Assembly (NCBI GenBank): GCA_020850355.1
Contig: JADZEX010000042.1
Span: 34,586-98,585 of the forward strand
DNA from: Fimbriimonadaceae bacterium
Lineage (GTDB): Bacteria > Armatimonadota > UBA10988
Direction: 5' to 3'
Length of the DNA: 64,000 nt
Below the pieces are notes generated by a model that did not search any database, was not told the origin of the DNA, and saw only the letters and a list, made by a program, of their open reading frames with translations. The translations under genes were made by a program, and so were the position numbers. Below are positions 33,262-41,250 of this stretch, one piece after another; position 1 is the first letter of the stretch, and each line of letters opens with the position of its first letter.

Positions 33262-34725
33262 ATGGACGAGCGACGGGTGCCGCGGCGCAAGCCGCTGACC
33301 GCCAACGTGGGAGCCCTGTGCGTCGGGCACCACACCTACTGGGGCCAGTTCGACGGCCTGCTGGACGAGTTGCTAGGCAAGTACCGCGTGCTCTTGGACC
33401 GGCTGGGAGCGCAGGGCGTCACCGTCCACGACTTTGGGATGATTGACTCCGCCGAGCCTGCCTACGCCGCGGTGCCGCGGATCCAGGCCGCCAATCTCGA
33501 TGTGTTGTTCGTCGATATGGTGACCTACGCCACCTCGTCGACCTTCGGCGCGATCTGCCGGAGCCTTGACATTCCGATCGTGCTGGTGGCGCTGCAGCCG
33601 CTGGCGGCGATGGATTACCCGCGCGGCAGCACCTACATGCAGCTCTGCAACGACGACTTCTGCAGCGTGCCGGAGTTCCTGGGCGTCGCCATTCGGCTCG
33701 GCAAGCGGCCGCCGGAGGTGATCCTCGGCACGCTCTACGACGACCCGGTGGCCGACGCCGAGCTGGCCGAATGGTGCCAGATTGCGAAGGTGCTGCACGA
33801 CCTGAAGAGCGCCCGGCTGGGCCACTTGGGGCATGTCCTGGAAGCGATGCTGGACATGCACACCGACCCGACGGCGGTCACCGCGGCCTTCGGGTGCCAT
33901 GTCGTGCAGTGCGAAGCCGATGATCTGCTGCGCCACTACCGCACCACCGACCCCGCGGTGGTGAGCGCCAAGGAGGCGGCGATCCTCGAGTTCTTCGACA
34001 CGCCCGACCCGGTCAGCGATCCGATCACCAGTCGCCTGACGCCCGCTGATCTGACCCTGGCGGCGCGGGTGGCCGTGGCGCTCGACGGCTTCATCGCCGA
34101 GAAGCGGCTCGACGGGCTGGCCTACTACTACGAAGCCGAGCCGGGCAGCGAGCTGCGGCAGGTGGTCACCAACCTGATCGTCGGCAACAGCCTGCTGACC
34201 GGCGCGGGCTTCCCGATGTGCGGCGAGTTCGACCTGAAGACCCTGCTGGCGATGCTGATCTTCGACCGGCTCGACATCGGGGGCAGCTTCGCGGAGTTCC
34301 ACCCGGTCGATTTTGAGCGCGACAGTGTGCTGGTCGGTCACGACGGCCCGCATCATGTCAATGTCGCCGACGGCCAGCCGGTGCTGCGGAGCCTGGCGAA
34401 GTACCACGGCAAACCGGGCAGCGGGGCCTCGGTCGAGTTCCAGCTCAAGGAAGGCCCGATCACGATGCTCAGCATTGGGGTCCGGGCCGATGGCCGCTTC
34501 AAGTTCGTGGTCGCCGAGGGCCAGAGCCTGCGCTGGCCGATCCCGCCGACCGGCAACACCAACACCCACGGCCGCTTCCAGCCCGACGTGCGGACGTTCC
34601 TGAAGCGTTGGGTGGCGGAGGGGCCGACCCACCATTTCGCGCTCGGGATCGGCCACCATGCCCAGACCATCGCCAAGCTGGCCGGCGTGCTGGGGATTGA
34701 GTGCTGCCTCGTCGCGGAGGGCTGA
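33262..34725 (+). CDS. L-fucose/L-arabinose isomerase-like protein
   Basis: The 487-residue protein has the layout of the FucI/AraA-like isomerases. Its Rossmann-like N-terminal half includes DVLFVDMVTYATSS and DIPIVLVALQPLA. Its C-terminal barrel includes PMCGEFDLKTLLAMLIFDRL and a late HHFALGIGHHAQTIAKLAG block that would supply the metal-binding His. Such enzymes convert aldoses to ketoses, for example L-fucose to L-fuculose, but many members of this group have unknown substrates. ATG 33262 follows GAGAGGTG. It lies between the sulfatase remnant and an 817-residue protein, consistent with breakdown of a sulfated deoxy-sugar polymer. Confidence 0.75.
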   Translation: MDERRVPRRKPLTANVGALCVGHHTYWGQFDGLLDELLGKYRVLLDRLGAQGVTVHDFGMIDSAEPAYAAVPRIQAANLDVLFVDMVTYATSSTFGAICRSLDIPIVLVALQPLAAMDYPRGSTYMQLCNDDFCSVPEFLGVAIRLGKRPPEVILGTLYDDPVADAELAEWCQIAKVLHDLKSARLGHLGHVLEAMLDMHTDPTAVTAAFGCHVVQCEADDLLRHYRTTDPAVVSAKEAAILEFFDTPDPVSDPITSRLTPADLTLAARVAVALDGFIAEKRLDGLAYYYEAEPGSELRQVVTNLIVGNSLLTGAGFPMCGEFDLKTLLAMLIFDRLDIGGSFAEFHPVDFERDSVLVGHDGPHHVNVADGQPVLRSLAKYHGKPGSGASVEFQLKEGPITMLSIGVRADGRFKFVVAEGQSLRWPIPPTGNTNTHGRFQPDVRTFLKRWVAEGPTHHFALGIGHHAQTIAKLAGVLGIECCLVAEG

Positions 34726-34726
34726 C

Positions 34727-37180
34727 ATGGACCACGCCTCGCCCTACTCGCCCCGCGCCCGCTGGCGGCGGACCGTGTTGGAGTGCAGCCTGAAGCCGTT
34801 CGACGACCTTACGCCCGCTGGGCTGGTCGGTCGCTGGACGCAGATCCTGACGGCCTGGGCGCAGGTCCTCGACCGCAGCGACGCGCTGGGGGTGCTGCTG
34901 TGGGTCGCCGACGGGTCGGAGATCCTGAGCTGGTCGGGCGACCTGGCGCAGCGGCTGGAGTGGGCGCGCTATGTCGGCTTCTGCAATACCGACGCGCTGC
35001 CCGATCTGTACTATCCTGGCTGGTACCAGAACCGGCCCGGCCGGCCGTTTCGGGACGACGCGCCGGAGTGGACCTACGGCGATCTGGCCCAGGCCATCAC
35101 CGCCCTGCGGCAGGCGGCGGCCGGGCTGGGGGTGGGGGAGGTGACCGTCGGCGCCACCATCGACCCGGGGCCTGAGTTCGCCGCCAGCCCGTTCAAATAC
35201 GTCGAGCATCCCGAGATCCTGGTGACCTTCCCGCCCGGCCCGATGGCCGCGCCGATGCGCTTTGTCAGTGCCCAGACGCGGCTGCACGCCGATCCGCGCG
35301 CGTTCGGCGGCTGGCCGCAGGGGATCCCCGAGGACACGCCGCTGGGGGCCCATCTCGGCGCCCAGATGCGTAGCCTGGCGGCGGCGGTCGGGTTCGACTA
35401 TCTGTGGCTCTCCAACGGCTTCGGCTACTCGCACTACGCCTGGACCCCGACGGGCGAGTTGCTACGGCCGGAGGGCTGGCGCACCGCCCGCGCCGCCGCC
35501 GAGGGTGCCACGACGCTGGGGTTCTGGCGCAGCTTCCGCGAGCAGGCGCCCGACCTGCCGCTCGAAGTGCGCGGCACCAACTACAGCCTGGGCGTCGATC
35601 TGGCCACGGACGGCGTCTCGCACCGTGCCATCACGGCGTTGGCCGGGCTGACCGTCGCGCCGCCTAACCTGCCGGTGCTGCACGCCGATCTGCTGGCTCA
35701 GGATGTGGTCTGCTACCTCACCCGCCTGGCCCAGACGCCCGGCGACCGGTTGCCCTACCGGCATTACCTCAACGACCCCTGGTTCGAACAGAACCCGTGG
35801 TACGACATCTACGCCCGCGAGCCGCTGGAGGCCTACACGGCCCTGGCTTGCAGTCGTCTGAACGACCGCGGCGGGGTCGACGCGCCGAGTGACCTGCACG
35901 TGCTGAGCATCGACACCGAGCGCGGGCAGGTGCTGCCCGAGGAGGTCAATGAGGTCGCGCCGCACCTGCTGCGGGCGCTCGACGAGCGGGCCGACGCCGC
36001 CGGGCCGCTGGTCTGGGTCTACCCCTACGACGACTACCACGACGTGCTGGAGCAGCAACCCGACCGCCTGCCGCAGCTCTTTGCCGGTGACCAGTTTGTC
36101 GAGCACGCTGTGGCCGCCGGACTGCCACTGCTGACGGTCTGCGATGGGCGCCGCTTCGCCGCGCTGCAGGCGGCCGGGCAGTTGCCCGAGAGCGTCTACC
36201 TGGCGCCGGCCCCAGTGGGCGCCACGGCGGCCGAGACCGCCCTGCTGACCCACGGCGCCGCGGGCGGCCCGCTGCTGGTCTACGGCTCGCTGGAGCACGC
36301 CCCGCGGCTGCGAGAGTACCTCGGGCTGGCGCTGGCCGAGCCGCTGGAGGGCGAGTTCAGCGTCACCGGCGACCTCGACCCCGACCTCTACGAAACCGTC
36401 CCGGCGGCCAACCGCCCGCTACGCCACCGCGCCGTGACGAGCGGCGGTGGCTTGCAGGAGGTGGCGACCGACTGGACCGCTCCGGGGCTGCTGGTGACGG
36501 TCACCCAGGGCAACGCCCGGCGGGCCTACGCTGCGCAGCGGGGCAACCTGATCTGGATCCGCGGCTCGGTGCCCTGCGGGCTGCCCGACCGCGAGCCGCT
36601 CTGGCGGCTGCGCCACGACGATCCGGCGGAGTTCGCCCAGCCGGCGCTCTGGCTGCGCGCGCTCTTCGGCCGGCTCGGCTGGGCGTTGCGCCAGGAGCGG
36701 GCCGCCGTGACGCAGGAGCCGGTGCGGCTGTTCATCAAGCGTTGCCGCGGCGCCTTTGGCCTGGTCGGCGCCAAGCCCGACACCACGGTCCATGTCCGGC
36801 TGCGCGCCCCCGACGGGGCGCCGTTGTTCGGCGAGTACGACACCCGGGTGGTGGATGGCCACAGCGTCGAGCAGTTCGGCAAGACCATCGTCAACGAGGT
36901 CCGGGCCTTCGTCGACGCCACCAGCGGCCGCTTCAAGGTCAAGGCGCAGCCGTTCGGCCTGCAGCACCAGCGCAGCTACGCGATCACGGGGCTGCGCGGC
37001 GAGCGGCTGACCTTCTACCCCGACCCGACCGCGCTGGCCGCCGGCCGCGTGCTGGTTCACTCGCAGCCGTGGGCCGAGACCCTCGCCGACCCGCCGCCGC
37101 CGGTGCCACACCAGGTCGACCTCGCCCGCGGCTGCCTGACGGTCGAGGGCTGGACGGGTCCGCTGTTCATCAAGTGGTGA
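34727..37180 (+). CDS. Large protein of unknown function in the isomerase operon
   Basis: I do not recognise this 817-residue protein. It has no signal peptide, so it should be cytoplasmic. The N-terminal half alternates helices and strands like a TIM barrel (WRRTVLECSLKPFDD; YLWLSNGFGYSHYAW; LEVRGTNYSLGVDL), with acidic residues at strand ends that could be catalytic. The middle has a Rossmann-like stretch (GGPLLVYGSLEHAPRLREY) resembling glutamine-amidotransferase-like domains of some GH families, and the C-terminus is beta-rich. It starts at ATG 34727, one base after the isomerase stop and behind GGAGG. A cytoplasmic glycoside hydrolase acting on imported oligosaccharides is my best guess. 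Confidence 0.6.
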   Translation: MDHASPYSPRARWRRTVLECSLKPFDDLTPAGLVGRWTQILTAWAQVLDRSDALGVLLWVADGSEILSWSGDLAQRLEWARYVGFCNTDALPDLYYPGWYQNRPGRPFRDDAPEWTYGDLAQAITALRQAAAGLGVGEVTVGATIDPGPEFAASPFKYVEHPEILVTFPPGPMAAPMRFVSAQTRLHADPRAFGGWPQGIPEDTPLGAHLGAQMRSLAAAVGFDYLWLSNGFGYSHYAWTPTGELLRPEGWRTARAAAEGATTLGFWRSFREQAPDLPLEVRGTNYSLGVDLATDGVSHRAITALAGLTVAPPNLPVLHADLLAQDVVCYLTRLAQTPGDRLPYRHYLNDPWFEQNPWYDIYAREPLEAYTALACSRLNDRGGVDAPSDLHVLSIDTERGQVLPEEVNEVAPHLLRALDERADAAGPLVWVYPYDDYHDVLEQQPDRLPQLFAGDQFVEHAVAAGLPLLTVCDGRRFAALQAAGQLPESVYLAPAPVGATAAETALLTHGAAGGPLLVYGSLEHAPRLREYLGLALAEPLEGEFSVTGDLDPDLYETVPAANRPLRHRAVTSGGGLQEVATDWTAPGLLVTVTQGNARRAYAAQRGNLIWIRGSVPCGLPDREPLWRLRHDDPAEFAQPALWLRALFGRLGWALRQERAAVTQEPVRLFIKRCRGAFGLVGAKPDTTVHVRLRAPDGAPLFGEYDTRVVDGHSVEQFGKTIVNEVRAFVDATSGRFKVKAQPFGLQHQRSYAITGLRGERLTFYPDPTALAAGRVLVHSQPWAETLADPPPPVPHQVDLARGCLTVEGWTGPLFIKW

Positions 37181-37244
37181 CCAGGCCACCGGAGGGCGGC
37201 GACCGGCCGCCAGGCTCCACAAGACGCAGCCGCGCCGCGCCAGG

Positions 37245-38147
37245 TCAGCGGAGCGCGTCGCAGAGCAGTATCGTGTCACCGCATTGGCCGGTGTCTTCGA
37301 GTTGCCACCAGGCGGCGAGGGCGGCAGCCACGTAGGCCCAGGCCCGGACGCGGTCGGGCGGCTGGCCGGCGGCGACGGCCAGGTCGTGGCAACGGCGGGT
37401 CAGGTCGGCCCGGCAGTGCGGGAGCTGCTGCCAGCCGTCGCGGATCAGGCAGGCAGGCTCGTAAGCCGGGTCGCCAGCGACGCCCTTCGGGTCGATGGCC
37501 AACCACGGCGCGCGGCTGGCGCGGAGCAGGTTGCCGCGATGCAGGTCGCCGTGCAGCAGGGCCGGCGCCGGGGCACTGGCGAGGAGCTCGGCCGCGAGGG
37601 CCTCGGCGCGGGCAATCGTCGCGGCCGGCAGCGGGCCGGTCGAGCCGTCGTGGCGGGCCCGCAGGTCCTGGAAGCCGGCCACCCAGGTCGCCAACGGAGT
37701 CAGGCCAGTCGCGCTGCGGAGCGGTCGCCCCAGGGCCTGCAGGACCGGCGTGGCGGCCGTGAGCAGATCGTCCCAGGCGAGCTCCGCGGCGTCGTCGCCT
37801 GGTGTCAGCCGTTCCAGCAGCAACAGCCCCTGCGCCGGCAGCGCCGCCAGCAGCCGCACCAGCCCCGCCCCGTCCGCCAGGCGCAGCGCCGCCGCCTCCT
37901 GTGCCAGCTCGTCGAGCAGCGGACCACACTTCAGCACGGCCGGCCCGCGCGGGGACTCGACGGCCGCGACGAAGTTGATCGACCCACCGCCGTACGGTGC
38001 GCCGAGCCGCAGGTCCCAGCGCTGGCCGGCCAGTGCGACCAGCTCCGGCAGCGTGTCCAACCAGGCTAACCCGGCACCGTCACGGAAGCTGGCCAGCGCC
38101 GCGGTCAGCCCCGCCGGCAGCGACAGCGTTGGCGGGTTACTGGACAT
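37245..38147 (-). CDS. APH(6)/hydroxyurea-type phosphotransferase
   Basis: This 300-residue protein matches the aminoglycoside 6-phosphotransferase / hydroxyurea phosphotransferase group. It has the nucleotide site region LGAPYGGGSINFVAAV, the Brenner catalytic motif LLHGDLHRGNLL, and the Mg-binding IDPKGVAGDPAYE. Enzymes of this kind inactivate streptomycin or hydroxyurea, but many chromosomal members act on other small molecules. ATG 38147 is used; the longer frame upstream lies over the next gene. It is 20 bases downstream of an exported unknown on the same strand. Whether it confers resistance cannot be told from sequence. Confidence 0.82.
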   Translation of the reverse strand: MSSNPPTLSLPAGLTAALASFRDGAGLAWLDTLPELVALAGQRWDLRLGAPYGGGSINFVAAVESPRGPAVLKCGPLLDELAQEAAALRLADGAGLVRLLAALPAQGLLLLERLTPGDDAAELAWDDLLTAATPVLQALGRPLRSATGLTPLATWVAGFQDLRARHDGSTGPLPAATIARAEALAAELLASAPAPALLHGDLHRGNLLRASRAPWLAIDPKGVAGDPAYEPACLIRDGWQQLPHCRADLTRRCHDLAVAAGQPPDRVRAWAYVAAALAAWWQLEDTGQCGDTILLCDALR

Positions 38148-38167
38148 GGCTGGGCTCCAGGAGTGGC

Positions 38168-39115
38168 TCAGCGTAGCGCGGTGGCTCGATCCTGGCGGTA
38201 CAGCTCGGCCAGGCGAGGCGGACCGGACGATAGCAGGTAGATCACGCCATGCCAGGTGTAGCTGGCACCGGGCGCCAGGTCCACCGGCTGCATCGGACCG
38301 CCGTGCAGACATGGAATCCGGGTGTTGCTCATGAGCAGCCCCGGAGGCCGGTCATCCCAGGTGATGGCCACGAGGTGCCGGCCGTCTGCGCTCTGGCGCG
38401 CGATCAGGTAGGAGTCGGCAACCTGGTTGACGACCCACCAACCATCGGGCATGTCCCGCTGGCCGCCGAGGTCGCGCGGGCCGTCGGCCACCGGCAGCAG
38501 GATCCACGGGTCGCGGCCCTTGTCGGCGGCCGTGGGCGTGGTGCGGCTGAGGCACTGCCACTGTCCACCGATCCAGGCGTAGGTGGTGTCAAGCGTGTTC
38601 CGCCGGCTGAACTGGGGCGAGTGGCTGAGGACCAGGCAGTGCTGGCTGGAAACGTGCCGCAGAGGCTGGCCGGTCTTATTGCGGACCCAGAACGCCAGTC
38701 GCACGCGATCGGCCTCCGGGGTGGCCGTGGTGCCAAAGACCAGACCCTCGCTGCTGCGAGCTTCGAAACTCAGGCTGCCCGTGGCTTCGTCGCGGCGCCA
38801 GACGGGCTGTTCGTCGATGGTCCCCAACGGCGGCATGTCCGGCCGCCGGTGGTCGATGAAGTGCAGCCCCAGGCTGGAGTGGACGGTCTCCGGTGCCCGC
38901 AGGTCCAGCCGTCCCGCCAGCCAGGGCGCCTCGATCGAGAAGCCCAGGACACCGCCCTGCACGCCGGCGATCACCGGCAGCGGCGTCAGCCGCAGTACTT
39001 CCGCCGGGGTCCCCTGATCAGCCGCCCACAGTCCCAGGGCAGGCAGGCTGGCCACCAACACCGCCCCGGCTGTCAGGTGGCTCCTCAGACCTGTCCCAAC
39101 TGCTGTCTGCGCCAT
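38168..39115 (-). CDS. Exported protein of unknown function
   Basis: I do not recognise this 315-residue protein. It has a signal peptide (LTAGAVLVASLPALGLWA) and begins at ATG 39115 after GGGAGGTG. The rest is beta-rich, with many aromatic residues, and carries conserved-looking blocks such as LGLHFIDHRRPDMPPLG, TWDDRPPGLLMSN and IPCLHGGP. It may be a periplasmic sugar-binding or carbohydrate-processing domain of the beta-sandwich type. Neighbours are the phosphotransferase (20 bases) and the repeat protein (70 bases), in one direction. Confidence 0.6.
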   Translation of the reverse strand: MAQTAVGTGLRSHLTAGAVLVASLPALGLWAADQGTPAEVLRLTPLPVIAGVQGGVLGFSIEAPWLAGRLDLRAPETVHSSLGLHFIDHRRPDMPPLGTIDEQPVWRRDEATGSLSFEARSSEGLVFGTTATPEADRVRLAFWVRNKTGQPLRHVSSQHCLVLSHSPQFSRRNTLDTTYAWIGGQWQCLSRTTPTAADKGRDPWILLPVADGPRDLGGQRDMPDGWWVVNQVADSYLIARQSADGRHLVAITWDDRPPGLLMSNTRIPCLHGGPMQPVDLAPGASYTWHGVIYLLSSGPPRLAELYRQDRATALR

Positions 39116-39185
39116 TGGCTACACCTCCCTCGTCTGCTCGCAGTCAGCCGCCGATTCGTGCAGCGCTCGACGGCTCCTGCGGCGG

Positions 39186-41201
39186 CTACGGCAGGTCCGT
39201 GCCCACGCCCTGCGCGGCGGTGCCGGGTTGCTGGTCGCGCCAGGTGCGGCCGTCGGCACAGGTTGGCCGGGGGTAGCCGTCGCGGCCGGCTGCGTCGACA
39301 AACAGGCCCAGGCTGCGGGCGTCGCGACGCACGCTGAGGGCCAGTTCAGCGGCCGTGCCGGGCGTTCGGGCCATCCCGAGGTTGACGCCATCCTTGGCCT
39401 CGTAGACGTCGTCGCCGGCTCGCTCGAGGAGGTAGCCGACGCCATTGGCATTGCCGGCGCCGAGGGCCAGGTTGGGGGCCTGGTAGCGGTCGTTGCCGGC
39501 CTCGTCTTGTAGGAAGCCGACCGAGAAGTCGTGCCCGGCGCCCTGGGCCATGTTGAGCGTGGCGGTGTAGCGGTCGGCGCCGGCGGTGTCCAGCAGCAGC
39601 CCAATGGCGAAGTGCGCGGCGGCGGCCTGGACGTACCAGGCGCCCTCGTAGGTGTCGTCACCGCCGAAGTCGCTGAGCACGCCGAGGCCGTACCAGTAGC
39701 CGCCGCCCTGGCCGAAGACGCCGCAGCGGTACTGGTCGGCGCCGGCGCCGTCGACCAACCAGCCGGTCCCGCCGGCCAGGCTGGCCCCGGTGGTGTAGTC
39801 GGCGCGGCGTCCGAAGCCGAAGCCCTGGGCCAGCGAGGTGTTGTGCTGCGCCGACTGCGGGCTCGGGAAGGCGATGGTGGTGTCATCGGCGAGGTAGCGG
39901 TCGGCGCCGTCCCAGTCGACCAGCGCGCCGCAGCCGCGGGTGTAGCCGTAGCCCTGGACGCGGTGGAAGGCGGTGTACTGGTCGTCGCCGCCGCGGTCGA
40001 GGAGCAGGCCGAGGCCGAAAGCGGCGGCACCCTGGGCATGGGCGCGCGCCGTGTAGCGGTCACGGCCGGCGGCATCGTAGAGCAGACCGATGCCGGCGAT
40101 GCCACAACCCTGCGCGAGGTCGGTGGCGAGGTACTGGTCGTCGCCGGCCAGGTCGAGCAGGTAGGCCCAACCGCCCAGCGCAGCGCCCTGGGCGACCGCC
40201 GCGCTGGCCTCGTAGCGGTCGTTGCCGGCGAGGTCGAGCAGCAGCGCCACCGGCCGCTGCGGCTGGTCCACCGCCGCGCCGGTGTGGTAGGTGTCGTTGC
40301 CGGCGGGATCCAGTAGCAACAGCGGCGACTCGCCCTCCCAGGTGTCGTCCCCGTTGCTGCCGATTACCACGTCGCCCAGGCCGGTGGCCCAGCGGCGCGG
40401 CGCGACGGCAGTCCAATCGCGGGCCGCCAGTCGCCCGCGGACGTCGTCGAGCACCAGCGCCAGGTCCATGCCGCCGGCGTGCAGAGCCGCCAGATCCAGT
40501 GCCGCGGTGAGGCGGTCCAGCCGGGCCTCGTGCGCCAGGCTCTCGGCGCCCGGCGCCTGGTCGTCGTCCACCGCCGCGAACCGCTGCAAGTCGGCCAGAT
40601 GCGCCGCCAGGCCGGTGCCGGGAACGTCGGCAAACAGCCGCTCCCGCCAGATCAGACAACCCTCGGCCGCCAACAGCAGCAGCGCGAGGTCGTTCTGCAG
40701 GTCGAGCGGCAGGTCCTCGGTTGGCGGGTCGTCCCCGGGCGGCACGCCACCGCCCGCCTGCCGCAGCCGGGCCAGCGCCGCCGCCAGGGGGCGCTGGGAA
40801 TGAAGCTGCTGCCGCCAACTGTCGGGCACACTGCCGACCAGCCCGCGGCGCACGCCATACCCGGCCAAGGTCCCAGCCCGCGCCAGGGCCGGGGCGAGAC
40901 CATCCTGCGCCAGCCAACCACGTCCCTGCTGCTCCGCCGCCACCGGGCCACGCCAGGGGTCGGCTGCCAAATAGTCAAACCACGCCAGCCGGAACGGCCC
41001 CCCACCAAACAGCCCCATCGCCGCCAGGTCCAGCCCCGCCTCCGCCCGCGAGACCCCCAACACGCCGAGAGCCGCTGCAAAGGGGTCAGGACCATTTATG
41101 GCCGCCGCTGTCAGCGGAGCGACCAGCACGGGCCGCGCCGGCGCAGAAAAGGGTCCTGACCCCTTTGATGGGATCGCCAGGAGCAGCAGTAGGACGAGCA
41201 T
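39186..41201 (-). CDS. Exported solenoid protein with about 12 LLxDxAGxDxY repeats
   Basis: This 671-residue protein has a short hydrophobic leader (MLVLLLLLAIPS), a helical N-terminal domain to about residue 275, then roughly 12 tandem repeats of about 26 residues to about residue 645. The repeat consensus is LLLDxAGxDRYxAxxxAQGAxxxGxG, with the Asp/Asn-Asp pair (AGND, GGDD, AGAD) conserved in nearly every copy. The spacing suggests a beta-solenoid, and the regular acidic loops could bind calcium or sugar. A long insertion breaks repeat 7 (PSPQSAQHNTSLAQG). The 5' coding part contains a perfect 16-base inverted repeat. Start ATG 41201 follows GGGAG. Confidence 0.7.
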   Translation of the reverse strand: MLVLLLLLAIPSKGSGPFSAPARPVLVAPLTAAAINGPDPFAAALGVLGVSRAEAGLDLAAMGLFGGGPFRLAWFDYLAADPWRGPVAAEQQGRGWLAQDGLAPALARAGTLAGYGVRRGLVGSVPDSWRQQLHSQRPLAAALARLRQAGGGVPPGDDPPTEDLPLDLQNDLALLLLAAEGCLIWRERLFADVPGTGLAAHLADLQRFAAVDDDQAPGAESLAHEARLDRLTAALDLAALHAGGMDLALVLDDVRGRLAARDWTAVAPRRWATGLGDVVIGSNGDDTWEGESPLLLLDPAGNDTYHTGAAVDQPQRPVALLLDLAGNDRYEASAAVAQGAALGGWAYLLDLAGDDQYLATDLAQGCGIAGIGLLYDAAGRDRYTARAHAQGAAAFGLGLLLDRGGDDQYTAFHRVQGYGYTRGCGALVDWDGADRYLADDTTIAFPSPQSAQHNTSLAQGFGFGRRADYTTGASLAGGTGWLVDGAGADQYRCGVFGQGGGYWYGLGVLSDFGGDDTYEGAWYVQAAAAHFAIGLLLDTAGADRYTATLNMAQGAGHDFSVGFLQDEAGNDRYQAPNLALGAGNANGVGYLLERAGDDVYEAKDGVNLGMARTPGTAAELALSVRRDARSLGLFVDAAGRDGYPRPTCADGRTWRDQQPGTAAQGVGTDLP
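41078..41167. repeat. REP-like inverted repeat inside a signal-peptide region
   Basis: CAAAGGGGTCAGGACC (41078-41093) and its exact reverse complement (41152-41167) flank 58 bases that hold a further small hairpin (CCGCTG/CAGCGG). Its core resembles the GGGGTCAGGA-type ends seen near REP-associated transposases in other bacteria. It lies in the first 40 codons of the solenoid gene and adds the peptide blocks SKGSGPF and NGPDPF. No second copy was seen in the window. Confidence 0.75.
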
Positions 41202-41250
41202 CGTGGGCTCCCAGGATAGGGGACGTTGGCGGGGTGTGGGGAGTCAACGT

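Noticed and set aside
37245..38147. APH(6)-like gene as a mobile resistance cassette
   Set aside because: No integron, transposase or repeat flanks it and its codon use matches the neighbours; it looks chromosomal.
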